A stretch of 64,000 bases of DNA from Photobacterium halotolerans DSM 18316 (lineage in GTDB: Bacteria; Pseudomonadota; Gammaproteobacteria; Enterobacterales; Vibrionaceae). Below, one piece after another: positions 46,076-54,876 of the stretch (positions within the stretch are counted from its first letter, which is position 1; every line of letters starts with the position of its first letter). The notes beneath the pieces are model-generated. The model did not search any database, had not been told where the DNA came from, and saw only the letters and a program-made list of their open reading frames with translations. The DNA is taken from NCBI RefSeq assembly GCF_000425165.1, contig NZ_KE384319.1, positions 620,001 through 684,000 on the forward strand, in the 5' to 3' direction. The position numbers and the translations under genes were made by a program.

Positions 46076-46468
46076 CTAATCAATCGCCGGAAAAGTTCGA
46101 TACCCATCGACGATGCCATCTTTGATGAAAAAAACGAGTAAGTACCCTTCACCATACTGGCTTTGAACATTTCCGCCAATGAAATAAGCCAGATCATGAT
46201 CGTACTCATGATACCCGGTTGGCTCACCAAGCAAATCAATCAAGGTCTCGCTTTTCATTCCGATAACACTATGTTCTTTAAGAAAGGAATAAACCATCGC
46301 ACCTCTGACTGATTCATCTGCTTCGCTCCAGGCACTCTGACTGAACGCTTGATCACCTAAGGTTAAAAACGCTTCATTACTTTGCGGCTCAGAGCATGCT
46401 GAAAGTGTCAGTGCTGCCGATAAAATACATGCGCATTGCAAGTTTTCTGTCGTTCTGAATTTTGTCAT
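46076..46468 (-). CDS. Small lipoprotein, SmpA/BLIP-like fold suspected
   Basis: A 130-residue protein with a lipoprotein signal (ALTLSAC lipobox, Cys at 25). The mature part has VIGMKSETLIDLLGEPTGY (about 69-86), which resembles the hairpin of SmpA/OmlA (BamE)-type domains, then beta strands AYFIGGN and YLLVFFIKDGIVDGYR. It is probably outer-membrane anchored. Monocistronic and AT-rich. The function is unknown. Confidence 0.7.
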   Translation of the reverse strand: MTKFRTTENLQCACILSAALTLSACSEPQSNEAFLTLGDQAFSQSAWSEADESVRGAMVYSFLKEHSVIGMKSETLIDLLGEPTGYHEYDHDLAYFIGGNVQSQYGEGYLLVFFIKDGIVDGYRTFPAID

Positions 46469-46769
46469 TTCAATTTCAAAATTCCCTTGGCTATCATTTC
46501 TTAACTCTGATTAGCCCGATGTCTAGCTCTAATTATGTTCACGCCTTCAATACAGAATGAACAAAAAATGTATTTTACATCATGAGTTTGGCGCTAACGT
46601 ACTGACAAAACAACTACACTGGCAGTGAAAGTGTTGGTGAACCCGAATATGGGTAGGAAATCACAGTAGGCGACGAATAATCGGTAAGCGATGAGGTACT
46701 AATAGCGATTCCGAAGGCAGGAAAAGAAAAACGGCTTACAAGCGTTAGCCTGTCAGCCGTTGATTTTGA

Positions 46770-46856
46770 TGGTGCCCCGGGCCGGACTTGAACCGGCACA
46801 ACGCGAACGTCGAGGGATTTTAAATCCCTTGTGTCTACCAATTTCACCACCAGGGC
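46770..46856 (-). tRNA. tRNA-Leu (anticodon TAA)
   Basis: An 87-base gene with encoded CCA. The minus strand folds with acceptor GCCCTGG / CCGGGGC, D arm, anticodon stem GGGAT/ATCCC around TAA, long variable arm and GGTTCAAGTCC T-arm. It closely resembles E. coli tRNA-Leu(TAA). Confidence 0.96.
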
Positions 46857-46988
46857 ACGCAATTCTGGATTGCGATGGGTCAACACCATCTTTCACACCG
46901 AAAGTTATCGTTGTGATTTAAAATCTGTAGCGACTCGACTGGATTCAGGCACGAGCTTGCTCGTGTTCAATCAAATCGCTATAAAATC

Positions 46989-47064
46989 TGGAGCGACACA
47001 CGAGGTTCGAACTCGTGACCTCAACCTTGGCAAGGTTGCGCTCTACCAACTGAGCTAGTGTCGC
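46989..47064 (-). tRNA. tRNA-Gly (anticodon GCC), copy 2
   Basis: A 76-base gene with CCA: GCGACAC acceptor, CTTGCCAAG anticodon loop with GCC, GTTCGAAC T-loop. It is identical in sequence to the copy at 47117-47192. Confidence 0.97.
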
Positions 47065-47116
47065 ATCATTTTTCATCGTCAGGTACGATGACAACCGCTT
47101 TTGCAAGCTGAGAATT

Positions 47117-47192
47117 TGGAGCGACACACGAGGTTCGAACTCGTGACCTCAACCTTGGCAAGGTTGCGCTCTACCAACTGAGCTAGTGTCGC
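47117..47192 (-). tRNA. tRNA-Gly (anticodon GCC), copy 1
   Basis: A 76-base gene with CCA, the same sequence as the next copy downstream. It lies 3 bases after the tRNA-Cys gene in a common minus-strand transcript. Confidence 0.97.
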
Positions 47193-47195
47193 AAA

Positions 47196-47269
47196 TGGAG
47201 GCGCGTCCCGGAGTCGAACCGAGGTACACGGATTTGCAATCCGCTGCATAGCCACTCTGCCAACGCGCC
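47196..47269 (-). tRNA. tRNA-Cys (anticodon GCA)
   Basis: A 74-base gene with CCA: GGCGCGT acceptor, anticodon loop TTGCAAA with GCA, GGTTCGACTCC T-arm. It is the first gene of the Cys-Gly-Gly-Leu tRNA run. Confidence 0.97.
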
Positions 47270-47645
47270 TTAAACTGATGAACCGATTCGGTTATCGTTT
47301 ATTACCATGACCGCTTCGTCGTTAGCCTCCGTTGCGGTACGGGATGCATTCTACGCAATGGAGAGATCGAGTCAACTGCAAAATTCATCATTTTGAACTG
47401 AGTGATTATTTTGCGTTCAAAACCTGTCTTTCTTCTCGTTTTTTGCCCGATGGCGTATGGCCTCAGGCTGAGTTTTCAGCGCTACAAGAGGGAGTTAGCC
47501 TCTTTTACAGGTAAAAGCAGTCGTCTGTTTTTTTGCTAATTCAGCGATTTTTCTGCCACCTGTTCTTACACCATGTCACCTGGCCTCTTGTCATTTCCTT
47601 GCAAAAAGCAGAAAATAGCGACCCAGATCACGTTCCGATATTGTT
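47270..47645. promoter_or_regulatory. Spacer holding the tRNA operon promoter
   Basis: About 375 bases between the tRNA run (minus) and the lipoprotein gene (plus). A 60-codon frame at 47332 is unconvincing. The tRNA promoter must lie just above 47270 on the minus strand; I did not assign -35/-10 boxes. Confidence 0.45.
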
Positions 47646-48398
47646 ATGCGCCGTTTCATCCTTTGCCTTTTTCTTCTGATGGGTTCCTTGCTGGCAGGCT
47701 GCACGCCCAGCCTGCAGGATAGTGCTCATCTGCAGGTTCGCTTTCTGACTCAGTTGCCGCCTTCGCCAAGTCAGGCTGATCTTGATCATGTTACCCTGCC
47801 AAGCCGTGATGGCATCACCTTTTATTCCGCGCAAAATCCGAATGTGGAACATCAGCCGTTTTCCTATATCACAGCCATTACTTCAGAGGTACGGGAATAC
47901 AAAGATTCGGTGAATCTGCTGCCGCAGGCAAATTATCCGGTACTGGCGAGCAATATTGATTTTGGGCTGAAGCAGAGTGAGACAGGCGTTTATGCCTATA
48001 ACCGTTATAAAGGCCGGGCGGACGCGCTGATTCGCTGGTATGGCAATACGCAGGTGGCTTATCTGGCGTTAATTAATCCGTATCATGATCAAACGAATAG
48101 CTTACAAGAGCAGGATCTTGAGTTACTGCGCAACAGTGTCGACCGTCTGCAAATCAAAGGTATCAAAAACATCGTGTTATTAAGCCAGTATCCGGCCAGT
48201 GCTTCACCAGCCTTACTGCAAGCCATTCAGGGCGTGGATGTGGTCATCAGTACCGGCGAAAAGAGTCAGACACAATTGGCCAAAAACACTTGTATGGCAC
48301 AGTTCTCCCAGAGCCGGACAGATAACTTAGCCCTGGTGTTTGATCCCAAAGGACATCTGACACAGTGCCGTTTCGATTCATCAGGTTCGGCAACGTAA
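47646..48398 (+). CDS. Lipoprotein with a degenerate 5'-nucleotidase-like fold
   Basis: A 250-residue protein with a lipoprotein signal (MGSLLAGC, Cys at 19). Parts resemble the metallophosphatase domain of UshA-type 5'-nucleotidases: NYPVLASNIDF, then GIKNIVLLSQYP and LLQAIQGVDVVISTGEKSQ, where active enzymes have a GVDV(I/V)(I/V)GGHSH ending. The metal-binding His residues are absent, so it looks catalytically dead or repurposed. Stand-alone gene ending at the terminator at 48401-48428. The family call is by eye and tentative. Confidence 0.65.
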   Translation: MRRFILCLFLLMGSLLAGCTPSLQDSAHLQVRFLTQLPPSPSQADLDHVTLPSRDGITFYSAQNPNVEHQPFSYITAITSEVREYKDSVNLLPQANYPVLASNIDFGLKQSETGVYAYNRYKGRADALIRWYGNTQVAYLALINPYHDQTNSLQEQDLELLRNSVDRLQIKGIKNIVLLSQYPASASPALLQAIQGVDVVISTGEKSQTQLAKNTCMAQFSQSRTDNLALVFDPKGHLTQCRFDSSGSAT

Positions 48399-48400
48399 CA

Positions 48401-48428
48401 AAAAAGCCACCCCGTTCACGGAGTGGCA
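48401..48428 (-). terminator. Terminator of the eda operon
   Basis: On the minus strand GCCACTCC / GGGGTGGC (one mismatch, 6-base loop) is followed by TTTTTT, 30 bases after the eda stop. Confidence 0.85.
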
Positions 48429-48458
48429 CACAACTCAAACAAGAATGAAAGTCATGAC

Positions 48459-49091
48459 TTAGTCGCGAACCAGCTCGACGGCTTCGCGCACCAGACGACC
48501 GATCTCATCCCAGTCGCCATTGTCGATCAGTGCCGGTGACACCATCCAGGTTCCGCCGCAACAAAGCACACGATCAACAGCCAGATAATCGCGAACGTTC
48601 GCTTTGCTGATCCCGCCGGTTGGCATCAGGCTGACATCAACATAAGGTGCCAGCAGGGATTTCACCATGTTGATGCCACCTGACGCTTCTGCCGGGAAGA
48701 ATTTCAGAAAATTCAGCCCCAGCTCCAGCGCCTGTTCAATCTGGCTTGGGTTATTCACGCCCGGCACCACAGCAATGCCTTTCTCCTGACAATAGCTAAC
48801 CGTGTTCGGGTTCAGACCCGGTGCCACAATAAACTCTGCACCAGCTTCCTGCGCGCGATCAACCTGCTCGGCATTCAACACAGTGCCGGCACCAATACAC
48901 AGCGACGGATACGCTTGATGCATCAGACGGATCGCTTCCGCCGCAGCGTCGGTACGGAAAGTCACTTCCGCCACAGGCAGGCCATTTTCTACCAGGGTTT
49001 TCGCCAGCGGCACTGCCTGCTCAACACTGTTGATCTGGATAACAGGAATGACTTTAAATTGTTTCAGTTTTTCAATCAGGGATTGAGACAT
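48459..49091 (-). CDS. eda: KDPG / KHG aldolase
   Basis: A 210-residue class I aldolase that splits 2-keto-3-deoxy-6-phosphogluconate to pyruvate and glyceraldehyde-3-phosphate. The Schiff-base Lys lies in NFLKFFPAEASGG, the catalytic Glu in VAEVTFRTD, and the phosphate-binding loop is LMPTGGISKANV. Length is normal. It is the last gene of a minus-strand operon, 14 bases after KDG kinase. Its placement with deacylase and deaminase genes suggests service to an amino-sugar-acid pathway rather than the central Entner-Doudoroff route. Confidence 0.95.
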   Translation of the reverse strand: MSQSLIEKLKQFKVIPVIQINSVEQAVPLAKTLVENGLPVAEVTFRTDAAAEAIRLMHQAYPSLCIGAGTVLNAEQVDRAQEAGAEFIVAPGLNPNTVSYCQEKGIAVVPGVNNPSQIEQALELGLNFLKFFPAEASGGINMVKSLLAPYVDVSLMPTGGISKANVRDYLAVDRVLCCGGTWMVSPALIDNGDWDEIGRLVREAVELVRD

Positions 49092-49105
49092 TAACTTCTA
49101 GCTCC

Positions 49106-50026
49106 TTACATAATGTCTGTCATAGCGTCAGGCGGGATAATGGCGCCTGGGTGTTGAATAACGATTGCGGCCAGTTGATGGCCCAGTTCGGCAGCAACAC
49201 TGGCCGTTTGCCCACTTAAGCGTCCCGCCAGGTATCCGGCAGCGAATGAATCGCCGGCAGCACAGGTATCCACCACGTTGTCGACCGGATTGGCCGCCAC
49301 TTCACAGGCTTCGGGCTGTTGACTCTGCAAACCGGTCACCACCACGCAGGGTGCAGCGCCGCGTTTGATGACCACCTCGTGGCAGCCCAGATCGCGGCAC
49401 CGTTCGATCACGTCACTCTGGCCCCACACTTTGTGGTCATCATCTTCTGTGATCAGGGCAATATCGACAAATGGCAGCACCTGCTTGTACCAGTACTGCG
49501 CCTGTTTCGCCGTCCACAGCTGCGGACGGAAATTATTATCGAAGACGACTTTGCCGCCGTTGGCTTTGTGCTTTTCCAGTAAGGTGATCAGAATGGCTTT
49601 GGCTTCTTCAGCCAGAATGGCCAGACTGATACCACTGATATAAAATACATCAAACTCTTTGTTCACAATTGACTTTTCCAATGGCGTGACGTCTGAGGCG
49701 AAATAAAACTTCGCCGCACTGTCGTTGCGCCAGTAATGAAAATGACGCTCGCCATTAGGTTCGGTTTCAACCAGATACAAACCGGGTAACTTATCTTCCA
49801 GACGTCGCACCAGCCGCGTATCGATATATTCTTCCTGCCAGGCAGACAACATATCCTGACTGATATTGTCTTTTCCGAGCGCAGTCGCATAGCTGACATC
49901 CAGTCGGCGGGAACGCCCTAAACGCGACAGATACAGCGCCGTATTTAAGGTGTCTCCCCCAAACGTACGACGCAGTGGCTGGCCGCTTAACTCGACCATA
50001 CATTCACCAAAAAATGCGATTTTCAC
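49106..50026 (-). CDS. kdgK: 2-keto-3-deoxygluconate kinase, PfkB family
   Basis: A 306-residue PfkB-type sugar kinase. Substrate-side motif FGECMVELSG at the N-terminus, GGDTLNTALYLSRLG, and the C-terminal DTCAAGDSFAAGYLAG with the catalytic Asp and anion hole. A GTG at 50026 is chosen because GAAGGG lies 7 bases upstream and VKIAFFGECM is the family start; a TTG at 50041 would be the alternative. It phosphorylates KDG to KDPG for the adjacent aldolase. Confidence 0.92.
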   Translation of the reverse strand: MKIAFFGECMVELSGQPLRRTFGGDTLNTALYLSRLGRSRRLDVSYATALGKDNISQDMLSAWQEEYIDTRLVRRLEDKLPGLYLVETEPNGERHFHYWRNDSAAKFYFASDVTPLEKSIVNKEFDVFYISGISLAILAEEAKAILITLLEKHKANGGKVVFDNNFRPQLWTAKQAQYWYKQVLPFVDIALITEDDDHKVWGQSDVIERCRDLGCHEVVIKRGAAPCVVVTGLQSQQPEACEVAANPVDNVVDTCAAGDSFAAGYLAGRLSGQTASVAAELGHQLAAIVIQHPGAIIPPDAMTDIM

Positions 50027-50192
50027 ACTGGTACCCTTCAATGAGATTGAACACTAGAGCCGGCAAACCTTTTGCGTTGAGTACGGCTTAACGACACCAA
50101 CAGCAAAGGTTAACCGCTTCTAATTAAAGCCTAATTCATGATGCAGGCCTTGGTTCATCACAAAGACCTGCATTTTTACAAGTTTCAGCGAA

Positions 50193-51683
50193 TTATTTCG
50201 CACAAGCAGCTTGAGTACCGATGTCCTTCTGAACAGTGTTTTCCATCGCTTCACGCTCTGCATCCAGAATGGCTTTCGCCTGAGCAGGCGTGACCTTGTT
50301 GGCAGGTGTGACCAGGCTGACGGCAACACCGGCGGCCAGCGCTGTGATCACAGAAGGGATACACGGATTGCCCCAGTAAGCACCCCACTCGGCATTCAGG
50401 ATAATGGCAAAGGAGGCTGCCGATGCACCAGCCAGTGTCGCCAGCGCGCCCTGCCAGGTGTAACGTTGCCAGAAGCGTCCCAGCATGCCGCAGACAAACA
50501 TGCCTGACATCACGGTGGAAATCATTTTGGTGATATAGCCGATAATGTCATTGGAGGTCAGGGCAAACAGCAACGCCATGCCAATCACGATCACCAGCGA
50601 CAGGCGGGAGTACAACACCATTTTGTCTTTGGATGGCACTTTGCCGGTGAACAGGATTAAGACATCGCGCAGCAAAATAGACACCCCGGCAATGGCATCC
50701 GAACTGGCGCTGGACATAGTGGCTGACAGACCGGCAATCAGCACGACCATGCCAATACCCACCGGTAATACCGTTGCCGCAATGTACGGAAAAGCATAAT
50801 TGGCGTTATTCAGCTCGGGATTGATCGCATGGGCTGACATACCAATGATGGCCGGAATGATAGAGAAAAACAGATACAGCACACCGGACATCACGAAAGA
50901 GCGCCGGATGGTAGACACATTTTTGCCGGAGTAAATACGCTGGCGGAAAGACGGTGTGGCTAAGATACCCACACCCACCACAGTGGCCAGAGACAGCGCT
51001 GGCAGACCGCCCAGTTTATCAATACCCAACAGGCTGACAGCGGCAGGGTCCATGGCTGCGTAGAGGTTTTCCAGCCCGCCGATCTGATTGACTGACAGCA
51101 CTGCCATCAGGATAAAACCGGCAAACAGAATGACGGCCTGGATAGTATCCGTCCACACCACAGCGGTATATCCACCTATCACCACATAAATCGTAAAAGC
51201 AGCGGCGATAATGATTTTAGCGGTATTCAGGTCAATATCGGCAATCCAGGCCAGATACAGACCGCCACCCAGAATATGGGCGCCAAGCCAGCCGATACAC
51301 GCGATAAAGATCAGCAATCCGACCACGTTTTTGACCGCTTTGTTAGCGCCCACGTAGTAAGCCAGTTCTTCGCTCATGGTCATGAAGTTCAGCTTGCGCA
51401 CCGGCGCAAACCACCAGGCGAGCAGCAGGATACCCAACGCACCGCCGATACCGTAAAGCGCACCGGCCCAACCATTGTTATAGCCGAAACCCACGGCCCC
51501 CATACTGGAGCCGGTACCGACCATAGTCGCCACTGTTGTCCCTAACATCAGGAATAATGGGAGACCGCGTCCGCCCAGCAGGAAATCTTCACCCGATTTC
51601 TGCGAACGGGACACAAACCATCCCAGCCAGATCATAAACACTACATATGCACCGAATCCGGTGAGAAAGAGTGTACTGTTCAT
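50193..51683 (-). CDS. Sodium:solute symporter (SSS family)
   Basis: A 496-residue, about 13-helix Na+-coupled symporter. SSS markers are ATMVGTGSSMGAVGFGYNNGWAGALYG, TAVVWTDTIQAVILFAG and AGLSATMSSASSDAIAG. ATG 51683 follows AAGAGGT. It lies between RidA and KDG kinase in the operon, so it probably imports the pathway substrate, which I infer to be an N-acylated or free aldonic amino acid such as (N-acetyl)glucosaminate. Confidence 0.92.
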   Translation of the reverse strand: MNSTLFLTGFGAYVVFMIWLGWFVSRSQKSGEDFLLGGRGLPLFLMLGTTVATMVGTGSSMGAVGFGYNNGWAGALYGIGGALGILLLAWWFAPVRKLNFMTMSEELAYYVGANKAVKNVVGLLIFIACIGWLGAHILGGGLYLAWIADIDLNTAKIIIAAAFTIYVVIGGYTAVVWTDTIQAVILFAGFILMAVLSVNQIGGLENLYAAMDPAAVSLLGIDKLGGLPALSLATVVGVGILATPSFRQRIYSGKNVSTIRRSFVMSGVLYLFFSIIPAIIGMSAHAINPELNNANYAFPYIAATVLPVGIGMVVLIAGLSATMSSASSDAIAGVSILLRDVLILFTGKVPSKDKMVLYSRLSLVIVIGMALLFALTSNDIIGYITKMISTVMSGMFVCGMLGRFWQRYTWQGALATLAGASAASFAIILNAEWGAYWGNPCIPSVITALAAGVAVSLVTPANKVTPAQAKAILDAEREAMENTVQKDIGTQAACAK

Positions 51684-51792
51684 TCCATACCTCTTATAAT
51701 CCGTCATTGCTTTTATTTGCTTGGGGATAAACCTGCTTGGTTATCCCATGTATTACTGAATTGAGCTTTCATTTCAGTAATTTGCTTTTTAT

Positions 51793-51818
51793 GGGCTGGT
51801 GCATTGCCAGCCCTTTTT
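51793..51818 (+). terminator. Terminator-like hairpin on the strand opposite the operon
   Basis: GGGCTGG / CCAGCCC with a 7-base loop is followed on the plus strand by TTTTT. The surrounding genes run on the minus strand, where there is no T run. It may end an antisense or small RNA, or be an operon-internal mRNA hairpin. Confidence 0.45.
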
Positions 51819-51904
51819 CTGTGTCTCCGTCTGATATATTCCAGCTCAGAGTGATTGTTCTTGCGCTATTTCAGGCTTCAGCGTTTCCGATAAAGCTCAG
51901 CCAA

Positions 51905-52297
51905 TTAACGGCGATCTTCACGGTAACAAGTGACATCCACTTCGACTTTCACATCGACCACCAGATCGCACACCATGCAGATACGCGCCGGCGGATGCTC
52001 ACCAAAAAACTCTTTGAAAACTTTATTGAAAGACTGGAAATAGCGTGAATCGGTCAGCACCACTTTCACATGCACCACATCTTCCAGGCCGTAACCGGCT
52101 TCTGTCATGATATCGACACAGTTCTGAATCGCCAGACGCGACTGATCAACAATGCCGCCTTCAACCACTTCGCCGTCTGTCATCGGCGTCTGCCCGGACA
52201 CATACAAAAATCCGCCCGCCTGGGTTGCACGTGCAAATGGCAAATGCTGACCGCCGGTTCCTGTTCCGCCTTCTACGCCATAACGAATGATCGTCAT
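51905..52297 (-). CDS. RidA-family enamine/imine deaminase
   Basis: A 130-residue YjgF/YER057c/UK114 protein. Family pattern: HLPFARATQAGGFLYVSGQTP, DQSRLAIQNCVDIMTEAGYGLEDVVHVKVVL, then HPPARICMVCDLV with the conserved Arg that binds the carboxylate. RidA proteins hydrolyse 2-aminoacrylate-type intermediates made by PLP dehydratases, which matches the divergent PLP lyase at 54877. Lies 45 bases after the deacylase gene. Confidence 0.9.
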   Translation of the reverse strand: MTIIRYGVEGGTGTGGQHLPFARATQAGGFLYVSGQTPMTDGEVVEGGIVDQSRLAIQNCVDIMTEAGYGLEDVVHVKVVLTDSRYFQSFNKVFKEFFGEHPPARICMVCDLVVDVKVEVDVTCYREDRR

Positions 52298-52342
52298 ATT
52301 TGTTCTCCACTAATGTTCACTGCTAAAAATTCGGTGTAAGAG

Positions 52343-53782
52343 TCAGGATTGTTGTCTGGTCAGAAAGCGGCCATGACGTTGCGGGCTGACCCGGCCCTGC
52401 CGGTAACTTATCTGTCCGTTCACCATCACCAGCTCAATGCCTTCTGCGGCGGCAATCGGGTTTTCGAAACTGGCTGCATCTTTAATGGTGTTCGGGTTAA
52501 ACAGCACCAGATCAGCATGAGCGCCTTGCGCAATCACGCCGCGGTCTTGCAGGCCGAAACGCTTCGCTGACATGCCTGTCATTTTGTGGACCGCCTGCTC
52601 AAGCGAGAACAGCTTGCGCTCCCGGCTGTAATAACCCAGCACGCGGGGGAATGCGCCCCACAAGCGCGGATGCGGGTGCGGATCATTGGGCAGACCGTCT
52701 GAACCCACCATGGTCAGGCGATATTTCAGTACACGCTCAACATCGGCTTCATCCATACAGTGATACACGGCACCGGCAGGTTGCAGGGCGTTGGCCGCCT
52801 CTATCAGCGGCAGGCCCATGTCACTGGCAATGTCTTTGAGCATGGTGCCAGCGTATTGCGGGTGCTTTTCTGACCAGGTAATAAAGATGTCGAACTCATC
52901 CGTGACCTGATTCAGATCCAGGGTTGATGAACTGGCGGAATACGGATAGCAATCGCAGGCAACGTCCTGACGCTGAGCGGCCGATTCCATTCGCTCCAGC
53001 ACTTCGACCGTCCGGCCCCAGTTACCGGCACCGGCACATTTCAGATGCGAAATCACCACTGGCACTTTGGCGTGCTGGCCGGTACGGAACGCTTCATCCA
53101 TGGCATCAAGGATCTGCTCAAACTCAGTGCGCATGTGGGTGGTATAAATACCACCGAATGCCGCCAGTTCTTCCGCCAGTGCCATGACTTCTTCCGTCGG
53201 TGCCTGCTTGGCCGAGGCATAAGCCAGACCAGAGCTCAGCCCTAACGCACCGTCTGCCATCGCCTGCTTTAACTGTGCTTTCATTGCCGAAATTTCCTGC
53301 TTGCTGGCAGCGCGGTACAAATCATCCATCACGTTATTACGCAATGTGGTATGGCCGACCAGCGCCGCCACATTCACGGCCGGCTGCGCCTGACGAACAG
53401 CGTCTGCGTAAGCGGCAAATGTCGGGTACTTAAAGTCCTGCTGTTTGCCCAGCAGGTTCATGGGATCGGGCGGATCCCCGGCCAGAATCGCAGGCGAAGC
53501 ACTGATGCCGCAGTTACCGACAATCACAGTGGTAACACCCTGGCTGATCTTCGGCTGACAATCGGGAAAACGAATGACATTGGTGTCGTCATGGGTATGG
53601 ACATCAATGAAACCCGGAGACAGGGCCAGATGCTGACCATCAATGATCTGCGCCGCTTCACTGCCAGCCAGATCACCTATGGCGGCAATACGGCCATCCT
53701 TGACGGCCAGATCAGCCAGATACGCCTTGGCACCTGTGCCATCAACGATGGTGACATGGCGGAATACGGTCTCAAAATGCAT
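52343..53782 (-). CDS. N-acyl-D-amino-acid deacylase
   Basis: A 479-residue amidohydrolase-superfamily enzyme of the D-aminoacylase type. Metal ligands are in PGFIDVHTHDD, the bridging Cys in VIVGNCGIS, further His in VGHTTLRN, IYTTHMRTE and VISHLKCAG, and the catalytic Asp in MVGSDGLPNDPHPHPR. Length matches characterised D-aminoacylases. Substrates of the family are N-acetyl D-amino acids; N-acetyl-D-glucosaminate also has D configuration at C2, which fits the operon partners. Confidence 0.93.
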   Translation of the reverse strand: MHFETVFRHVTIVDGTGAKAYLADLAVKDGRIAAIGDLAGSEAAQIIDGQHLALSPGFIDVHTHDDTNVIRFPDCQPKISQGVTTVIVGNCGISASPAILAGDPPDPMNLLGKQQDFKYPTFAAYADAVRQAQPAVNVAALVGHTTLRNNVMDDLYRAASKQEISAMKAQLKQAMADGALGLSSGLAYASAKQAPTEEVMALAEELAAFGGIYTTHMRTEFEQILDAMDEAFRTGQHAKVPVVISHLKCAGAGNWGRTVEVLERMESAAQRQDVACDCYPYSASSSTLDLNQVTDEFDIFITWSEKHPQYAGTMLKDIASDMGLPLIEAANALQPAGAVYHCMDEADVERVLKYRLTMVGSDGLPNDPHPHPRLWGAFPRVLGYYSRERKLFSLEQAVHKMTGMSAKRFGLQDRGVIAQGAHADLVLFNPNTIKDAASFENPIAAAEGIELVMVNGQISYRQGRVSPQRHGRFLTRQQS

Positions 53783-53843
53783 GCGTTTTCCTTCTCTTTG
53801 TATGCTTGGATACCGCCATGCCGGGATACATCAGGCTAGCGGG

Positions 53844-54707
53844 TTAATCTCCCAACGGCTGGCGATCATCGCCGCCCCTGTGGCTGTCTAACGCCAGTTT
53901 CAGCCGGCGCAGCCTGTCGCGGGAACGACGCTTCTGGCTCAGTGCCAGTTCAGTCGACAGCACATCAATCAGTGCCATCATGGCGTACCGCGAGGCCGAG
54001 GGCTTATAAATGAAGTCGGTTTCATCCGTGACCAGCGGCAGCACCACATCACTGACCTTTGCCAGCGGTGAATCCGGTGCGGTTATCGCGATCACCTTCA
54101 GCCCGTATTGCTTGGCAATCGATGCCGGTTCAACCACTTCAGCCGTATAACCTGTGACTGACAGCGCAACCATCACATCTTTGCTGTCGGCCGTTGAGGC
54201 CACCATCCGGGCTAACAGACCATCGTTGTAAGCACTGACGGCAAAGCCAATACGGAACAAGCGAAACTGCAGCTCCTGCGACATGATGGTAGAGCCGCCC
54301 CCCATCCCGATGGACAAAACCTGGCGCGCATTCAGCAGCATCTCAACGGCTTGGGCGACATCTGCCTCGTTCACGATTTTGCGGTTGATGTTGATGACGT
54401 TCTTAATCGACTCGTACACCCCCTGGATCCCCGACTCATCCGGACTTTCATGGATGAATCTTTGTCCTACCGCCAGTGACTGGGCCAGCTTCATTTTCAG
54501 GTCGCGCACATTTTTACAGCCCACCGCTTTGGCAAAGCGGGTGATCGTGGCTTCACTGACGCCGGCTTCTTGAGCCAGCTCTGTGATGCTGGCTGACGCT
54601 GCACCACTTAAATCGTCCATCACCAGGCGGGCGACTTTTTTTTCTGCTTCTCTTAATTGAGGGAAGCATTCTGTAATTCTGGACACTATGTCCACTTCAA
54701 TGGTCAC
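53844..54707 (-). CDS. RpiR/MurR-family regulator with SIS domain
   Basis: A 287-residue regulator. The N-terminal HTH_6 domain (REAEKKVARLVMDDLSGAASASITELAQEAGVSEATITRFAKAVGCK) is followed by a sugar-phosphate isomerase (SIS) domain (about 120-260; VLSIGMGGGSTIMSQELQFRLFRIG, VALSVTGYTAEVVE). SIS regulators sense phosphorylated sugars, such as KDPG. It is first in the minus-strand operon and divergent from the PLP lyase, so it should control both units. Confidence 0.92.
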   Translation of the reverse strand: MTIEVDIVSRITECFPQLREAEKKVARLVMDDLSGAASASITELAQEAGVSEATITRFAKAVGCKNVRDLKMKLAQSLAVGQRFIHESPDESGIQGVYESIKNVININRKIVNEADVAQAVEMLLNARQVLSIGMGGGSTIMSQELQFRLFRIGFAVSAYNDGLLARMVASTADSKDVMVALSVTGYTAEVVEPASIAKQYGLKVIAITAPDSPLAKVSDVVLPLVTDETDFIYKPSASRYAMMALIDVLSTELALSQKRRSRDRLRRLKLALDSHRGGDDRQPLGD

Positions 54708-54790
54708 GGCTGCCTTTCCTCTATGGGGTGAATACTAGTAAGACGGGCGGCAACAAACAGTGAGAAACCGCACAATTCATCTCGTATTGT

Positions 54791-54822
54791 TTGATAGTTT
54801 CTAACACCAGGAATACTATCAA
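54791..54822. promoter_or_regulatory. Inverted repeat, probable RpiR operator
   Basis: TTGATAGT (54791-54798) and ACTATCAA (54815-54822), 16 bases apart, lie in the 169-base gap between the divergent RpiR regulator and PLP lyase genes. Confidence 0.6.
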
Positions 54823-54876
54823 CGTGCCACAAGTCATACATGGCAAGGCCTAAAGGCTATGTTAGGAGAATAACCA

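Noticed and set aside
46614-47127. Open frames overlapping the tRNA genes
   Set aside because: They cross well-folded tRNA genes on either strand and have no independent support.
47332-47514. 60-codon frame above the tRNA run
   Set aside because: No ribosome site, no recognisable composition, and it lies where the tRNA promoter should be.
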